This document shows positions 46,750-56,011 of a DNA stretch of 64,000 nucleotides, in pieces (position 1 is the first letter of the stretch; the number at the start of each line of letters is the position of its first letter). The DNA lies in the NCBI RefSeq assembly GCF_003335505.1, contig NZ_QPEX01000024.1:248001-312000 (forward strand), read 5' to 3'. The notes beneath the pieces are model-generated. The model made no database searches and was not told the origin of the DNA. It saw only the letters and a list, made by a program, of their open reading frames with translations. The stretch is from Bremerella cremea. GTDB lineage: Bacteria > Planctomycetota > Planctomycetia > Pirellulales > Pirellulaceae. The translations under genes were made by a program, and so were the position numbers.

Positions 46750-47463
46750 TTAGGTATCGAGAAAATCGACCACACCGGTCGACAGGTCGTAGTAAGCCCC
46801 CACGACTTTTACTTTGCCGCTTTGAACAAAGTCCGGCACGATGCTGCCGGTTTTGGCCAGCTTCTTGGCGTTGTAAACGGCGTTGGCTTTGGTCACGTTG
46901 ACCAGCTTATTGCCTGGTTTGCCTTGCTCTTGGCGAACGACGGGACGAATGTAATCGACCATCCCTTCGATTGCCCCTGGCAAGGTGTCGTTATTATCGA
47001 TGTGATCGATCGCTGCCCGGCAGGCACCACACGAGCTGTGCCCCATCACCACGATCAAGCGGGCCCCTAGCTCGGCCACGGCAAACTCGACGCTGCCCAG
47101 CAGAATCGGGCCGGAACCGACCATGTTGCCAGCCACTCGCAAAGTAAATAGCCCACCAACCGGTTGATCAAACACAATCTCTGGCGGAACACGCGAATCG
47201 GCACAACCGAGGATAATCGCTGGGGGAGCCTGGCCTTGCGCGTCTCGCGCGAAATCGGCCGGTGTGCGAGGTTGAACGGTCGGCTTGCCACTGGCAAAAC
47301 GAATGTTCCCAGCCACCAAATCCGACAAAATATCGTCCGGCACGAGGGAGCTTGGTTTGGTCTCGGCAGAGAGCGAGGCAAGAGGGCTCAGGCTAAATGC
47401 CCCCGCAGCTAGGGCCGTATTGCGCATGAACTTGCGACGCGAGTTTGAGCGGGAATCACACAT
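46750..47463 (-). CDS. beta-class carbonic anhydrase, Tat-exported
   Basis: The 237-residue enzyme interconverts CO2 and bicarbonate. Zinc ligands are seen in GCADSRVPPE (Cys and Asp) and GHSSCGACRA (His and Cys). An N-terminal SRRKFMRNTALAAGAFSLSP is a twin-arginine signal, so this enzyme is exported folded, unusual for cytosolic beta enzymes. The start MCDSRS at 47463 places the RR motif at residues 9-10; the longer frame to 47529 adds 22 residues. Gene context gives no partner. Confidence 0.92.
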   Translation of the reverse strand: MCDSRSNSRRKFMRNTALAAGAFSLSPLASLSAETKPSSLVPDDILSDLVAGNIRFASGKPTVQPRTPADFARDAQGQAPPAIILGCADSRVPPEIVFDQPVGGLFTLRVAGNMVGSGPILLGSVEFAVAELGARLIVVMGHSSCGACRAAIDHIDNNDTLPGAIEGMVDYIRPVVRQEQGKPGNKLVNVTKANAVYNAKKLAKTGSIVPDFVQSGKVKVVGAYYDLSTGVVDFLDT

Positions 47464-47724
47464 CTGGGAAGGTCTCCAGCGAGGCGATATTGGGGTAGGT
47501 TCAAGAGGATCGGAGACCTTGGCCTCCACCGAACTCTAGCACGGTTTCGGTAGCCAGGCGCATCCTTTTTTGAGTAATAGAAACCGGTCCCCTGAGCGAA
47601 ACCGTGATGAATCCTTGAGAAATCTTCGGCCCTAGTTGCGCATTTGCAATCGAAAGGTAAGTTCAAGAGAATAAATCAATTCCCGCTTACTCCTTAGTGG
47701 AATCATCCAATTGAAAGCCTAACG

Positions 47725-48861
47725 ATGTCTTCCAAGTCGATTCCGATATTCATTGCGTTGGGATTACTGGTGCTGGTTACGAATCCTCGAAACCTTTCAG
47801 CTCAACCCAATCAGGCTTCGTTGCCCTACTTTCATGGCGATCGAATCTTCGTGGAAGGTGCTGTCAACGGCAAGCAAATACGCATGCTGCTAGATACCGG
47901 AGCAACCCATTCTGCTTTGTTTCTGCCCGCAGCCAAGCAATTGGGAGTCCTCGGCGATAAACCAATGCTCGCCGGCACACCGCCATTACCTTGGACCGAG
48001 GAGTTTCAAATCGCCATGTTTGGCGAGCAGGCCAAGATGCGGATGCCGGTTCTCGATTTCTCGCCGCAGGAACCCATTGCTGGCGTTTTCTCTTGGACGA
48101 ACTTGGGAGCCAGTTTGTTGCTGATCGATGGTTATCAACGTGTGGTAGCCCCGCTTACCACGATTCCGCAGAACGATCGCTGGCAGAAATGGAAGATGCA
48201 AGAGGGAAGCGGGCAACTGTTCTTTGAAGTCACTCAAAATCAAAAACCATTAGGGCGTGTGTTTCTCGATACAGGGGCGGTTTTTGGTTTGCGCGTTCAG
48301 CCAGCACTGTGGAAAAAATGGCGCGAGAAAAACCCTGACGCTGGCCTTACGCTCGAAACGTTTCGATATGGCTTAGGGAAAACGACAGTCCATGAAATGG
48401 CCTGGGCGAAAGAGTTTCACTTGGGAGATTTGGTCTTCTATGATGTTGCCGTGAGTCCTTTCTCGGAAGAAGAAGTAAAAATCGGCGGGGATGACTTTGT
48501 TGCTGCCATCGGAATCCAAGCCCTGCGCAACATGCGAGTTTTAGTCGACCGGGAAACCAATTCGGTCTACACCGAATCGATCGCACCAGCTCATATTCAA
48601 AACCGCTTGGGTGCTGTGTTTGTGGCCGACGAAGATCAACAAGGCAAACTTATCGCTCATGTCCTTAAGGGGACTCCTGCCGATGCCGCTGGTATCAAAA
48701 AAGGAGACATCCTGATCGCCGTGGAAGGACTCGATTCGCTAGATGAAGGCGCCGTGAACCATCAATTCTTTCAACCAGCCGGCACACGCTTAAAGCTCAA
48801 GCTACAGCAAGCTGGCGAAGTGAAAGAGGTGGAAGTCGAACTGAAAGACCTTTTGCCGTAA
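47725..48861 (+). CDS. secreted aspartic-type protease with PDZ domain
   Basis: The 378-residue protein has a signal peptide (MSSKSIPIFIALGLLVLVTN, cut near SAQ), two retropepsin-like half sites and a C-terminal PDZ domain. The first has LLDTGATHSALF (Asp57), the second VFLDTGAVFGLR near residue 176, so both catalytic aspartates come from one chain, unlike dimeric retropepsins. The PDZ part (HVLKGTPADAAGIKKGDILI, about 310-375) could bind substrate tails. Exported protease by inference. Confidence 0.82.
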   Translation: MSSKSIPIFIALGLLVLVTNPRNLSAQPNQASLPYFHGDRIFVEGAVNGKQIRMLLDTGATHSALFLPAAKQLGVLGDKPMLAGTPPLPWTEEFQIAMFGEQAKMRMPVLDFSPQEPIAGVFSWTNLGASLLLIDGYQRVVAPLTTIPQNDRWQKWKMQEGSGQLFFEVTQNQKPLGRVFLDTGAVFGLRVQPALWKKWREKNPDAGLTLETFRYGLGKTTVHEMAWAKEFHLGDLVFYDVAVSPFSEEEVKIGGDDFVAAIGIQALRNMRVLVDRETNSVYTESIAPAHIQNRLGAVFVADEDQQGKLIAHVLKGTPADAAGIKKGDILIAVEGLDSLDEGAVNHQFFQPAGTRLKLKLQQAGEVKEVEVELKDLLP

Positions 48862-48884
48862 CCGCCTTTGCCACACGGCTGACC

Positions 48885-49598
48885 TTACGCAGGGTTGCTG
48901 TCGACAGCCCCCAACCCCGGTAACGCATCTAAAAACGAGGCAGTTTCTTCTCGCTCACGAATGGTTGTCTCGTCGGAGTTGATTTCAATCGAACGAACGA
49001 TCTTTGGTTTCACATCTGCCAACGTATTCCAAGTGGGCTGGTCGGCAGTTGCGCCGGCAATATCGCGGGGCTCCATCCAGTGAATGCCAGAGGATTCGAC
49101 TTCCAGAACGATCAGCGGCTGGCTATCCGGCACATAGTAGGCAATTTGATCGTTTTGATATGGCTTTGCTTCGAGCGGTCCTGAAACAAGGACCACAAAG
49201 CGAGTTTCCTGAGAATGGGAGGAGTTGCCTGATTGGTAGAACTTGCCGACGTTAGCGGGGTAAGGGAACTTGTCGCCAGGATGATGCCGCTTGCCGTCGA
49301 CCAAATCGTCGTTGGTCGGATCATTCCAGGCAGCCTTGTTGTCGTATTCATCCCAGAAACTGTTTGCTTCGATAAATGGCAGAATAAGAACCCGCCAACT
49401 ATGCAGCGGCTTGCCATCCGCATCGGTCACGAGTATGGGCGGACGCTGGTTGAAGGTGTCTTGGTAGTTTGATGTCGCCAAGGCAATGGTCTCTAGCTTC
49501 TCGCTATTGGATGAGTTACACGAGGCGAAGCAACCCAGAATCAGAGCTAGGGCGAATCTACCAAGACTTGGCAAGCGTTTTGGAATCAACAAACTCAT
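48885..49598 (-). CDS. DUF1559-type lipoprotein
   Basis: The 237-residue protein has a hydrophobic N-terminus ending LALILGCFASC, a lipobox-type cleavage site, so it is probably a lipoprotein. The segment LHSWRVLILPFIE with FWDEYD, NDPTN and FPYPANVGKFYQ matches the DUF1559 C-terminal domain, but no pilin-like helix is present. It is convergent with the aspartic protease gene. A paralogous, pilin-like DUF1559 protein is at 54760-55752. Confidence 0.72.
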   Translation of the reverse strand: MSLLIPKRLPSLGRFALALILGCFASCNSSNSEKLETIALATSNYQDTFNQRPPILVTDADGKPLHSWRVLILPFIEANSFWDEYDNKAAWNDPTNDDLVDGKRHHPGDKFPYPANVGKFYQSGNSSHSQETRFVVLVSGPLEAKPYQNDQIAYYVPDSQPLIVLEVESSGIHWMEPRDIAGATADQPTWNTLADVKPKIVRSIEINSDETTIREREETASFLDALPGLGAVDSNPA

Positions 49599-49785
49599 CC
49601 AATCGATTTCTCAAAAAACATCTGTTAATCGTTTCAACGTCTTTCCGGTTGCTGTGTCAGACGCGAGATCTCGCCTTGCAAGTTTCCTTAGGTGAAGAGT
49701 TCTGGCAACCGCATTGATGCGCTGCCGGCTTCGCTGAGGATCACCTAGTTCCACGATTCTATTTATTAGAAGAAGGTAATTCCCC

Positions 49786-50286
49786 ATGGCTTTCCGACGA
49801 CTCGCTCTTGCTGCTGTATTTGCGTTTGCACTCGTTACGTCTTCTGCTTTCGCCGAGGATGCGAAGAAAGCGACCGGTGCGAAAGACATTGTCGACACCG
49901 CAGTTGCCGCTGGCAAGTTTAAGACTTTGGTCGCGGCAGTAACCGCCGCCGACTTAGTCGAAACCCTGAAAGGCGACGGCCCTTTCACGGTATTCGCCCC
50001 CACAGATGAAGCCTTTGCCGCTTTACCAGAAGGCACGGTTGCCTCGTTGCTGAAACCAGAGAACAAGGACAAGCTCGTCAAAATCCTGACCTACCACGTT
50101 GTGCCTGGCAAAGTGATGGCCAAGGACGCGATGAAGCTGAAGGAAGCGAAAACGGTGGAAGGATCGACCATCGATATTGAAGTGAAAGATGGCAACGTAA
50201 TGATTGACGAAGCCAAAGTGATTAAGGCTGACATCGTGACCTCGAATGGGGTCATCCACGTGATCGACAAGGTCATTATGCCCTAA
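49786..50286 (+). CDS. secreted fasciclin-domain protein
   Basis: The 166-residue protein has a signal peptide ([20 protein letters not shown]) and one FAS1 domain (about 35-166). The H1 motif is [18 protein letters not shown] and the H2 motif is [11 protein letters not shown] at the end, with [14 protein letters not shown] between. FAS1 proteins are extracellular, adhesion-like. AAGAAGGT at 49770-49777 acts as ribosome binding site, and a terminator follows at 50312. Confidence 0.92.
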   Translation: MAFRRLALAAVFAFALVTSSAFAEDAKKATGAKDIVDTAVAAGKFKTLVAAVTAADLVETLKGDGPFTVFAPTDEAFAALPEGTVASLLKPENKDKLVKILTYHVVPGKVMAKDAMKLKEAKTVEGSTIDIEVKDGNVMIDEAKVIKADIVTSNGVIHVIDKVIMP

Positions 50287-50311
50287 CCGCTGACGAATGA
50301 TTCTGACAGCG

Positions 50312-50349
50312 AATTGGGGAGCTCGATCTGGGCTCCCCAATTTCTTTTA
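50312..50349 (+). terminator. intrinsic terminator after fasciclin gene
   Basis: Arms AATTGGGGAGC (50312-50322) and GCTCCCCAATT (50332-50342) form an 11-bp perfect stem, followed by TCTTTTA on the plus strand. It overlaps the stop of the convergent gene. Confidence 0.85.
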
Positions 50350-50805
50350 TGCGTTAACCTTCTTCATTTGCGGAACCGTTTGCCGATTCAGCACGGCATC
50401 TAACGCCAAGCCTCCCAGCATCGCTGCCGGCAAATACAGAGGCAGGTCGATAAGGGTGAACCATAAGGGAAGCCCCAACGAAATTGCGTTGATCAAGCCC
50501 ATCGCTGTAAAGATTGCCCCAATTACTAGCGACTCGCGCCAAATCGGCTCCCCTTCGATCAAGCGGCCAAACGCCGCCCCGCAGCCAGCTCCGCCTGCGT
50601 GCGCAATCAGCACCAGCACGAATGCCGATGTTGGTAGCGAGGCCAGGTGACGCCCAAATGCCTCGGCATCAGCCGGATTGTTCAGATCGATGCCCGCAGG
50701 GAGCGGGTACATCAAGAAACAGGGAGTCAGCAGCAACAGCATAGCTGCCATGCCGGCGAGAACGCCTAACGGAATCGACGCAATGGCCCGTAAAGTTGCC
50801 ATCAT
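50347..50805 (-). CDS. small polytopic membrane protein, unknown function
   Basis: The protein of about 152 residues starts MMATLRAIASIP (ATG at 50805) and has four hydrophobic segments. Glycine-rich AHAGGAGCGAAFGRLIEGEP between helices 2 and 3 is notable. An upstream frame to 51021 adds 72 residues that do not look like a protein. No family recognised. Confidence 0.6.
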   Translation of the reverse strand: MMATLRAIASIPLGVLAGMAAMLLLLTPCFLMYPLPAGIDLNNPADAEAFGRHLASLPTSAFVLVLIAHAGGAGCGAAFGRLIEGEPIWRESLVIGAIFTAMGLINAISLGLPLWFTLIDLPLYLPAAMLGGLALDAVLNRQTVPQMKKVNA

Positions 50806-51153
50806 GCAAGTTGCCACCCCGGTTGCGGGTAGTGACCTCGAATTGAGAGAGGGGGGGGAAATCGTAAGGAAAGGCACCCACCGCCGCACAAACGGGTCGG
50901 AAGATGTCCGCCTATTATCGTCGGTTTTTCTCACTACGATAAGGGCATTTATGTGCTTTGCGCTAACTTCTTCTGAGAGGGGAACCACGTGAAATACCCA
51001 GCGACGTGCTAGCATTCCCAAGCGACTTTACATGAATAGTCTCTCTAATCGGTATAACTTACTGAAGCCTTACGCCCGACGTGGTCGATGAAAGAAGAGA
51101 CGAAGCGGCATGGGATGGCTGCGAAAAAGTGCTAGCACAAAAGCGAGACGGTT

Positions 51154-52077
51154 TTGTCGACAGGGACGATTTCAAATTCGAATGGGGACGAACACCCCCA
51201 GCTTCCAACCGAAGACGCACCGGTCTCGATGTTGTCGTCCGTGCAATTGGCGCTGTTCAATTGGTTAGCCGATTGGGGCGGTGTCGCGATCGACACGGTT
51301 ACTTCGATCGGCGTGCTGACCTTGTTCGCCTGGCGCACGATTGTCTGGACATTCGGACGTTGGCCTCGCCGAGAAACATTGTTGCCCAGCTTTTACCAGG
51401 TCGGCGTGATGAGTCTGCCGGTGGTTGCGCTGACGGGCACCTTTATTGGTATGGTTCTGGCCGTGCAAAGCTATTACCAATTCCGTGAACTGGGACTCGA
51501 GACCCGGTTAGGAGCGGTTATTAATATGTCGCTGGTCCGCGAACTGGGACCGGTGCTGGCCGCCACCATGTTGGCTGGCCGCGTTGGTAGTGCCATGGCA
51601 GCAGAGCTAGGAACCATGCGGGTAACTGAGCAGATCGATGCCCTTACTTCCATGGGTGCAAACCCGATCCACTATTTAGTGGTCCCCCGGGTGCTGGCCA
51701 TGTTGCTACTGATTCCAGCTTTGACCGTGATGGCCGACTTCATGGGATTTGTCGGTGGATACTTCTACTCGGTCATCATTATTGGCATCGACAAACACTA
51801 CTACTTATACAATTCTCAGATCTTTGTCGGTTCGTGGGATATCTTCTGCGGGCTGTTTAAAAGTATTTTCTTCGGCGGCGTGATCGCACTGGTTAGCTGC
51901 CACCAAGGGTTTTACTGTACCGCCGGGGCCGAAGGAGTTGGCAAGGCGGCGACGGCGGCGTTCGTCTATTCGTTTGTCATGATCTTGGTAATCGACCTGG
52001 TGCTCAACATTGGCCTCGATCGCGTTTACATGACCTTGTGGCCCGACCAAATGATTTCGATCAGTGGGGGTGGCTAA
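51154..52077 (+). CDS. mlaE: MlaE-family ABC transporter permease
   Basis: The 307-residue permease starts with TTG at 51154; the first 40 residues are polar. Five to six helices follow, with ELGPVLAATMLAGRVGSAMA (the MlaE signature), then AAELGTMRVTEQIDAL in a cytosolic loop. MlaE is the membrane part of the retrograde phospholipid transport system. An ATG at 51229 is the next option and would remove the polar part. The ATP-binding gene follows after 3 bases. Confidence 0.9.
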   Translation: MSTGTISNSNGDEHPQLPTEDAPVSMLSSVQLALFNWLADWGGVAIDTVTSIGVLTLFAWRTIVWTFGRWPRRETLLPSFYQVGVMSLPVVALTGTFIGMVLAVQSYYQFRELGLETRLGAVINMSLVRELGPVLAATMLAGRVGSAMAAELGTMRVTEQIDALTSMGANPIHYLVVPRVLAMLLLIPALTVMADFMGFVGGYFYSVIIIGIDKHYYLYNSQIFVGSWDIFCGLFKSIFFGGVIALVSCHQGFYCTAGAEGVGKAATAAFVYSFVMILVIDLVLNIGLDRVYMTLWPDQMISISGGG

Positions 52078-52080
52078 GCC

Positions 52081-52908
52081 ATGCACGCGCGCCTGGAAGC
52101 TGACGATGCCAGACCAATTATCGAAGTAAACGACTTGCTTGTGCAGTTCGCTGGACAAACCATCTTGCGCGATATCGGCCTGAGCATTCCTCGGGGGCAA
52201 ACGTTAGCCCTAATTGGCGAAAGTGGTTGCGGCAAGACCGTGCTTCTCAAATCGTTGATCGGCTTGGTCCGACCTACCCGGGGAGAAGTCATTTTCGACG
52301 GCCAGGATATAAATCGCCTGAACGATCGGCAATTGACCGCGCAGCGAATTCGATTTGGCTTTGTGTTCCAGAACGCGGCCCTGTTCGACAGTATGACGAT
52401 TGGGCAGAACGTTGCGTTTCCGTTGAAGCAGCATACCAGCAAACCGTTGTCCGAGATCCGTGACATTGTTTATCAGCACTTGAAGGAAGTCGGGCTGCCG
52501 GAGTCTGTCGTCTGGAAGAAACCAGCGGAACTCTCAGGCGGGATGCGTAAGCGAGTTGGGCTGGCGCGGGCATTGGTTTTGCGGCCAGACATCATCTTGT
52601 ACGACGAGCCAACCACCGGCCTCGACCCGATCATGAGCGACGTAATCAATGAACTTATTCTCCGAACACGCAGTAAATACCCTGTGACTAGTATCGTGGT
52701 TACTCACGATATGCGTACGGCTCATAAGGTGGCAGACCGGATGATCATGATGTACCCTGCCCCACGGTTGAAAGAAGCCGAGCCGCAAATTTTGTACGAC
52801 GGTGGGCCTGACGAGGTCGAGGATTGCCCAGACGAACGCGTGACGCAGTTTGTCCATGGGGAAGCAGGGCAACGGATTGAAGAGATGGGAGCCTTCGCTG
52901 GCGACTAG
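52081..52908 (+). CDS. mlaF: MlaF-family ABC transporter ATP-binding protein
   Basis: The 275-residue ATPase has Walker A GESGCGKTVLLKSL, a Q-loop in GFVFQNAALFDSMTIG, signature LSGGMRKRVGLARALV and Walker B IILYDEPTTGLDP, the MlaF pattern. It powers lipid transport by the MlaE permease encoded before it and the MlaD protein encoded after it. Spacing of 3 and 18 bases marks an operon. The last 25 residues are an acidic tail. Confidence 0.94.
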   Translation: MHARLEADDARPIIEVNDLLVQFAGQTILRDIGLSIPRGQTLALIGESGCGKTVLLKSLIGLVRPTRGEVIFDGQDINRLNDRQLTAQRIRFGFVFQNAALFDSMTIGQNVAFPLKQHTSKPLSEIRDIVYQHLKEVGLPESVVWKKPAELSGGMRKRVGLARALVLRPDIILYDEPTTGLDPIMSDVINELILRTRSKYPVTSIVVTHDMRTAHKVADRMIMMYPAPRLKEAEPQILYDGGPDEVEDCPDERVTQFVHGEAGQRIEEMGAFAGD

Positions 52909-52926
52909 CCGGAAGGAACGTGTGGC

Positions 52927-54003
52927 ATGGACGACCGCGTTTTACAATTTCGAGTCGGTTTTGTGATGCTAGTGGCAATACTGCTAACAGGTATCCTGTT
53001 CTTCCTATTAGGAGAACAGCCACAGTTTCTGTCGGACAAAGAGACTCTGTATGTTGTCTTCAATACGGCCCCTGGGGTAACGGTCGATACTCCGGTGCGG
53101 ACCAGCGGTATTTTGATCGGGCGAGTGAGCAATGTGAAACTGCGCGACGATCGAAAGGTGCTCGTCACCTTAAAGGTCGAACAGGAATACATGCCCCACT
53201 ACAACGAAGTTTGTCGTATTGTTTCCGAATCGCTACTAGGAGACGCGGCCCTCGAATTCGTTCCGACAGACCGGCCTGGCCTGCCCAACGAGCCCCTTCC
53301 CAACGCTGCGCAAATCGAAGGCTCTGTCGCCGAAAATCCGCTGGCTGTCCTGGTTAATCTGCAGGAGAAACTCAACGCATCGCTCGACACCCTGCAACAA
53401 GCCGGCACGAACATCAGCACTTTGACCAAAAACGCCAATCGGGTTATTGTTAACAACGAGGGAAGCTTCAGCAGCATTCTACACAAGACCGACGGAGCGA
53501 TTACTCGTTTCGATACAACATTGGCCGCGGTGCAGAATTTGGTGGGAGACGAACAGCTAAATCAACAGTTGAAAGAAGCCCTCAACGGGTTGCCGGAAAC
53601 GATCAAGGAATCACGTGCACTGATCGAACAGTTGAAGTCCGTCGCCAGCCGGGCTGACACCAATCTCGAAAACCTGGAAGGCTTCACCCAGCCGCTGGGC
53701 GAGCGAGGCGAACAACTGGTCGCCAACCTAGAGAATGCCACCGAGAACTTAAACATCTTGGTCGCTCAATTGGCTCAATTCGGTCGCCGCGTGAACGAAG
53801 AGAATGGAACCATTGGCAAGCTGATCAACGACCCTCATCTCTATCAAAACCTGAACGACGCGGCTTTGAATATTCGTGAGTTGACCTTGCGATTGCGTCC
53901 GATTGTGGAAGATGCCCGCGTCTTCGCCGACAAAATCGCCCGCGACCCAGGCCGCCTCGGCGTAAAAGGTGTCTTCGAAAAGAATCGATCAGGCATCAAG
54001 TAA
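52927..54003 (+). CDS. mlaD: MlaD-family (MCE) lipid-binding protein
   Basis: The 358-residue protein has one membrane anchor (VGFVMLVAILLTGILFFLLG, about 10-29), an MCE domain (about 38-120, VVFNTAPGVTVDTPVRTSGI and VSNVKLRDDRKVLVTLK), then a long helical, Leu/Asn/Gln-rich stretch (about 130-330). This resembles MCE proteins with extended helical needles. It would hold lipids between membranes together with MlaE and MlaF. It ends the operon. Confidence 0.92.
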   Translation: MDDRVLQFRVGFVMLVAILLTGILFFLLGEQPQFLSDKETLYVVFNTAPGVTVDTPVRTSGILIGRVSNVKLRDDRKVLVTLKVEQEYMPHYNEVCRIVSESLLGDAALEFVPTDRPGLPNEPLPNAAQIEGSVAENPLAVLVNLQEKLNASLDTLQQAGTNISTLTKNANRVIVNNEGSFSSILHKTDGAITRFDTTLAAVQNLVGDEQLNQQLKEALNGLPETIKESRALIEQLKSVASRADTNLENLEGFTQPLGERGEQLVANLENATENLNILVAQLAQFGRRVNEENGTIGKLINDPHLYQNLNDAALNIRELTLRLRPIVEDARVFADKIARDPGRLGVKGVFEKNRSGIK

Positions 54004-54143
54004 GCGATGGATGATAACCGAAAAGAGCCCTGCAATTCCCAGCGAACAACAGACATTCGCAAACAGGTTTGCGTGCTCGCCATCCCATCTCTTGATGATG
54101 ACGACACCCACTCGGCGGCCGCCGTTGCCCCAGAAAATGAAAA

Positions 54144-54180
54144 GCCCTGAAGTGAAGAGCTAAGCCGTTTCCTTCAGGGC
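54144..54180 (+). terminator. possible terminator after mlaEFD-type operon
   Basis: Arms GCCCTGAAG (54144-54152) and CTTCAGGGC (54172-54180) make a 9-bp perfect stem with a 19-base loop. Only a short T-poor tail follows, so it may be a factor-dependent or weak terminator. Confidence 0.45.
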
Positions 54181-54216
54181 AGATATTTCGAGCATCGCCA
54201 GGGGCTGTGAAGTTGC

Positions 54217-54669
54217 TTATTCTTCAGCCGCCTCAATTTGGGTCTCGTCGTGATTGCCTTTGCTTTTCGGTGGCTTACTACTCAGATCGAATTCGAAAAC
54301 CGTTTGGCCATCTTGAGCGACGGTAACGACTTCGACTCCCTTCTGACTGTAAACGCTGGGAAATTTGACTTTGGTACCCGGGTTGCCGTTGGCTCCGGCA
54401 GGTATTTCCAGGATCTTGACCATGTACTTGCCAGGGGCAACCCCTTCACCATAGCGTCGGGTGGCCATTGTATAGGCACCGTTTTCGTCGGTAATACCAA
54501 AAGCCAGCGGATTGGAATCGGAGACGAATGTGACTTCCACATTGGGTAGTGGCTGCCCTTCCAGCTTAACCACCCCGGTCACAGGAATTTTGTCGAGTTG
54601 CGGACCGAAGCAACCCATTGTTGTAGCTAACGCTGCCGCGAGCAGGGTCAAACAGAAGTAGCGAATCAT
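54217..54669 (-). CDS. lipoprotein with transthyretin-like domain
   Basis: This 150-residue protein has a lipobox (LATTMGCFG) and one beta-sandwich carboxypeptidase-regulatory-like domain (about 30-125: TGVVKLEGQPLPNVEVTFVS, FGITDENGAYTM), followed by an acidic, Lys-rich tail. Small proteins of this kind regularly follow DUF1559 genes in planctomycetes, as here (90 bases after the DUF1559 stop). The role is unknown. Confidence 0.82.
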   Translation of the reverse strand: MIRYFCLTLLAAALATTMGCFGPQLDKIPVTGVVKLEGQPLPNVEVTFVSDSNPLAFGITDENGAYTMATRRYGEGVAPGKYMVKILEIPAGANGNPGTKVKFPSVYSQKGVEVVTVAQDGQTVFEFDLSSKPPKSKGNHDETQIEAAEE

Positions 54670-54696
54670 GGCGTTGGCTAACCTTGAATTGTGTAA

Positions 54697-54734
54697 GGAG
54701 GAAAGCCCGTCGGTGGTCAGGTTAACCGACGGGC
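54697..54734 (-). terminator. intrinsic terminator between DUF1559 and lipoprotein genes
   Basis: Arms at 54705-54714 and 54725-54734 (GCCCGTCGGT and ACCGACGGGC) form a perfect 10-bp stem; on the minus strand a short TTTCCTCCTT tail follows. Read-through to the lipoprotein gene is likely, giving less of it than of the DUF1559 protein. Confidence 0.7.
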
Positions 54735-54759
54735 AGCATTTAGAAACGACGGTTGGCGA

Positions 54760-55752
54760 TTAGAACTCGCCCAGAACGTTGCCATCGTTTCGCTGGCCAA
54801 GGTTGTTAACGATCGAGTGCTCGGTCGTCTCCGTAATGAAACGAACACTGGCATCTCCCATGGCAAACATCGCACCGCCTGGATGATGCGAACCGAAAGC
54901 GTAGATGCTGACGCCGTTGATCAAATAAAGTTGACTCTTGTAACCGTTGGCCTGGACACCGCGGAGCGTGCTCATCATATGGTAGACACTCGGTGAGCCA
55001 GCACTCGAGCTACCGTTGTTCGTCAAGCCAATCCACACCGAGGCACGGTAATCGACTAGTTTGTCATCACGCTTTCGCCCGGTGATCCCGTAAGGCGTTT
55101 CGCCAATCATGCAAGTATTCGTCGTTCCGTCGGTGATATCGCGCAGCTTGACCTTGCTGTTCGGACCAAAGAAACCGTTCTCGTAGTTGCCCGGACAACT
55201 CCCGGCAACGAAAGTACAATCACCATCATCGCTGTAGGTGGACTGCATGTTACGCGTACCAAAAACTGCTTTGTAGGTTGATATGCCGTGAGCAGGATAT
55301 GAGGAAGAGCTCGGTAACGATTCATTTAGATTCCCTCCCGGAGCACTCGGACAGCGAAACGCGGGAATGAATGGCTGAGAATATTGCAGAATACTGGCTG
55401 CGTCCGAAGCATTCGCCGTGCTCACCGGCAGGTTATCGAAACGGCTGTTTTGCTCCAACTGTGGCAAGATCATCGTTCCCCAGCCCCAGCCCGGTCCGTA
55501 ACGCGACGAAAGTTTTGGATTGTCGCTTCGATAGAATGCTGCTGGAAAGCAGCGATAGGTGTCGTGATAGTTGTGCAGTGCTAATCCAATTTGCTTCAAA
55601 TTGTTAGAACACTGCATCCGCCGAGCAGCTTCTCGAGCTTGCTGGACGGCTGGCAACAGCAAAGAGATCAACACGCCAATAATCGCGATGACCACTAGAA
55701 GTTCGACAAGGGTAAACCCTCGGGCACGACGAATAAGGCAAGAGGAAGGCAT
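54760..55752 (-). CDS. DUF1559 pseudopilin-like protein
   Basis: The 330-residue protein starts with a type IV pilin-like N-terminus (RRARGFTLVELLVVIAIIGV, with the glycine before FTLVE as prepilin peptidase site), followed by a DUF1559 domain with AREAARRMQCSNNLKQIGLA near residue 47 and the H-x9-DG type end GGAMFAMGDASVRFITE. This family is expanded in planctomycetes. Its assembly role is unknown. A terminator and the lipoprotein gene follow. Confidence 0.93.
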   Translation of the reverse strand: MPSSCLIRRARGFTLVELLVVIAIIGVLISLLLPAVQQAREAARRMQCSNNLKQIGLALHNYHDTYRCFPAAFYRSDNPKLSSRYGPGWGWGTMILPQLEQNSRFDNLPVSTANASDAASILQYSQPFIPAFRCPSAPGGNLNESLPSSSSYPAHGISTYKAVFGTRNMQSTYSDDGDCTFVAGSCPGNYENGFFGPNSKVKLRDITDGTTNTCMIGETPYGITGRKRDDKLVDYRASVWIGLTNNGSSSAGSPSVYHMMSTLRGVQANGYKSQLYLINGVSIYAFGSHHPGGAMFAMGDASVRFITETTEHSIVNNLGQRNDGNVLGEF

Positions 55753-56011
55753 AATCGCTCCATTACGCAGTAATATGAATGAAAGATGGGTCCTTGCGTA
55801 TGAGTGGGGCTCGACGACTTTTCCATGGCATCTTGTTGAGGTAGTTCCTAGGTTAGCGGTCTAAGCCTAGGAAAAAATGCCTAGATGCGCAAGATAATTA
55901 ATCGTTTGCGCGGAGCAGAAAAAACTTGACAGGATGCAAAAAGATCACTGCGAAGCAATATGCTAGCTAAAAAGCCTCAGCTTTTCTCAGAGAATGGCAA
56001 CGACTGCCTTA

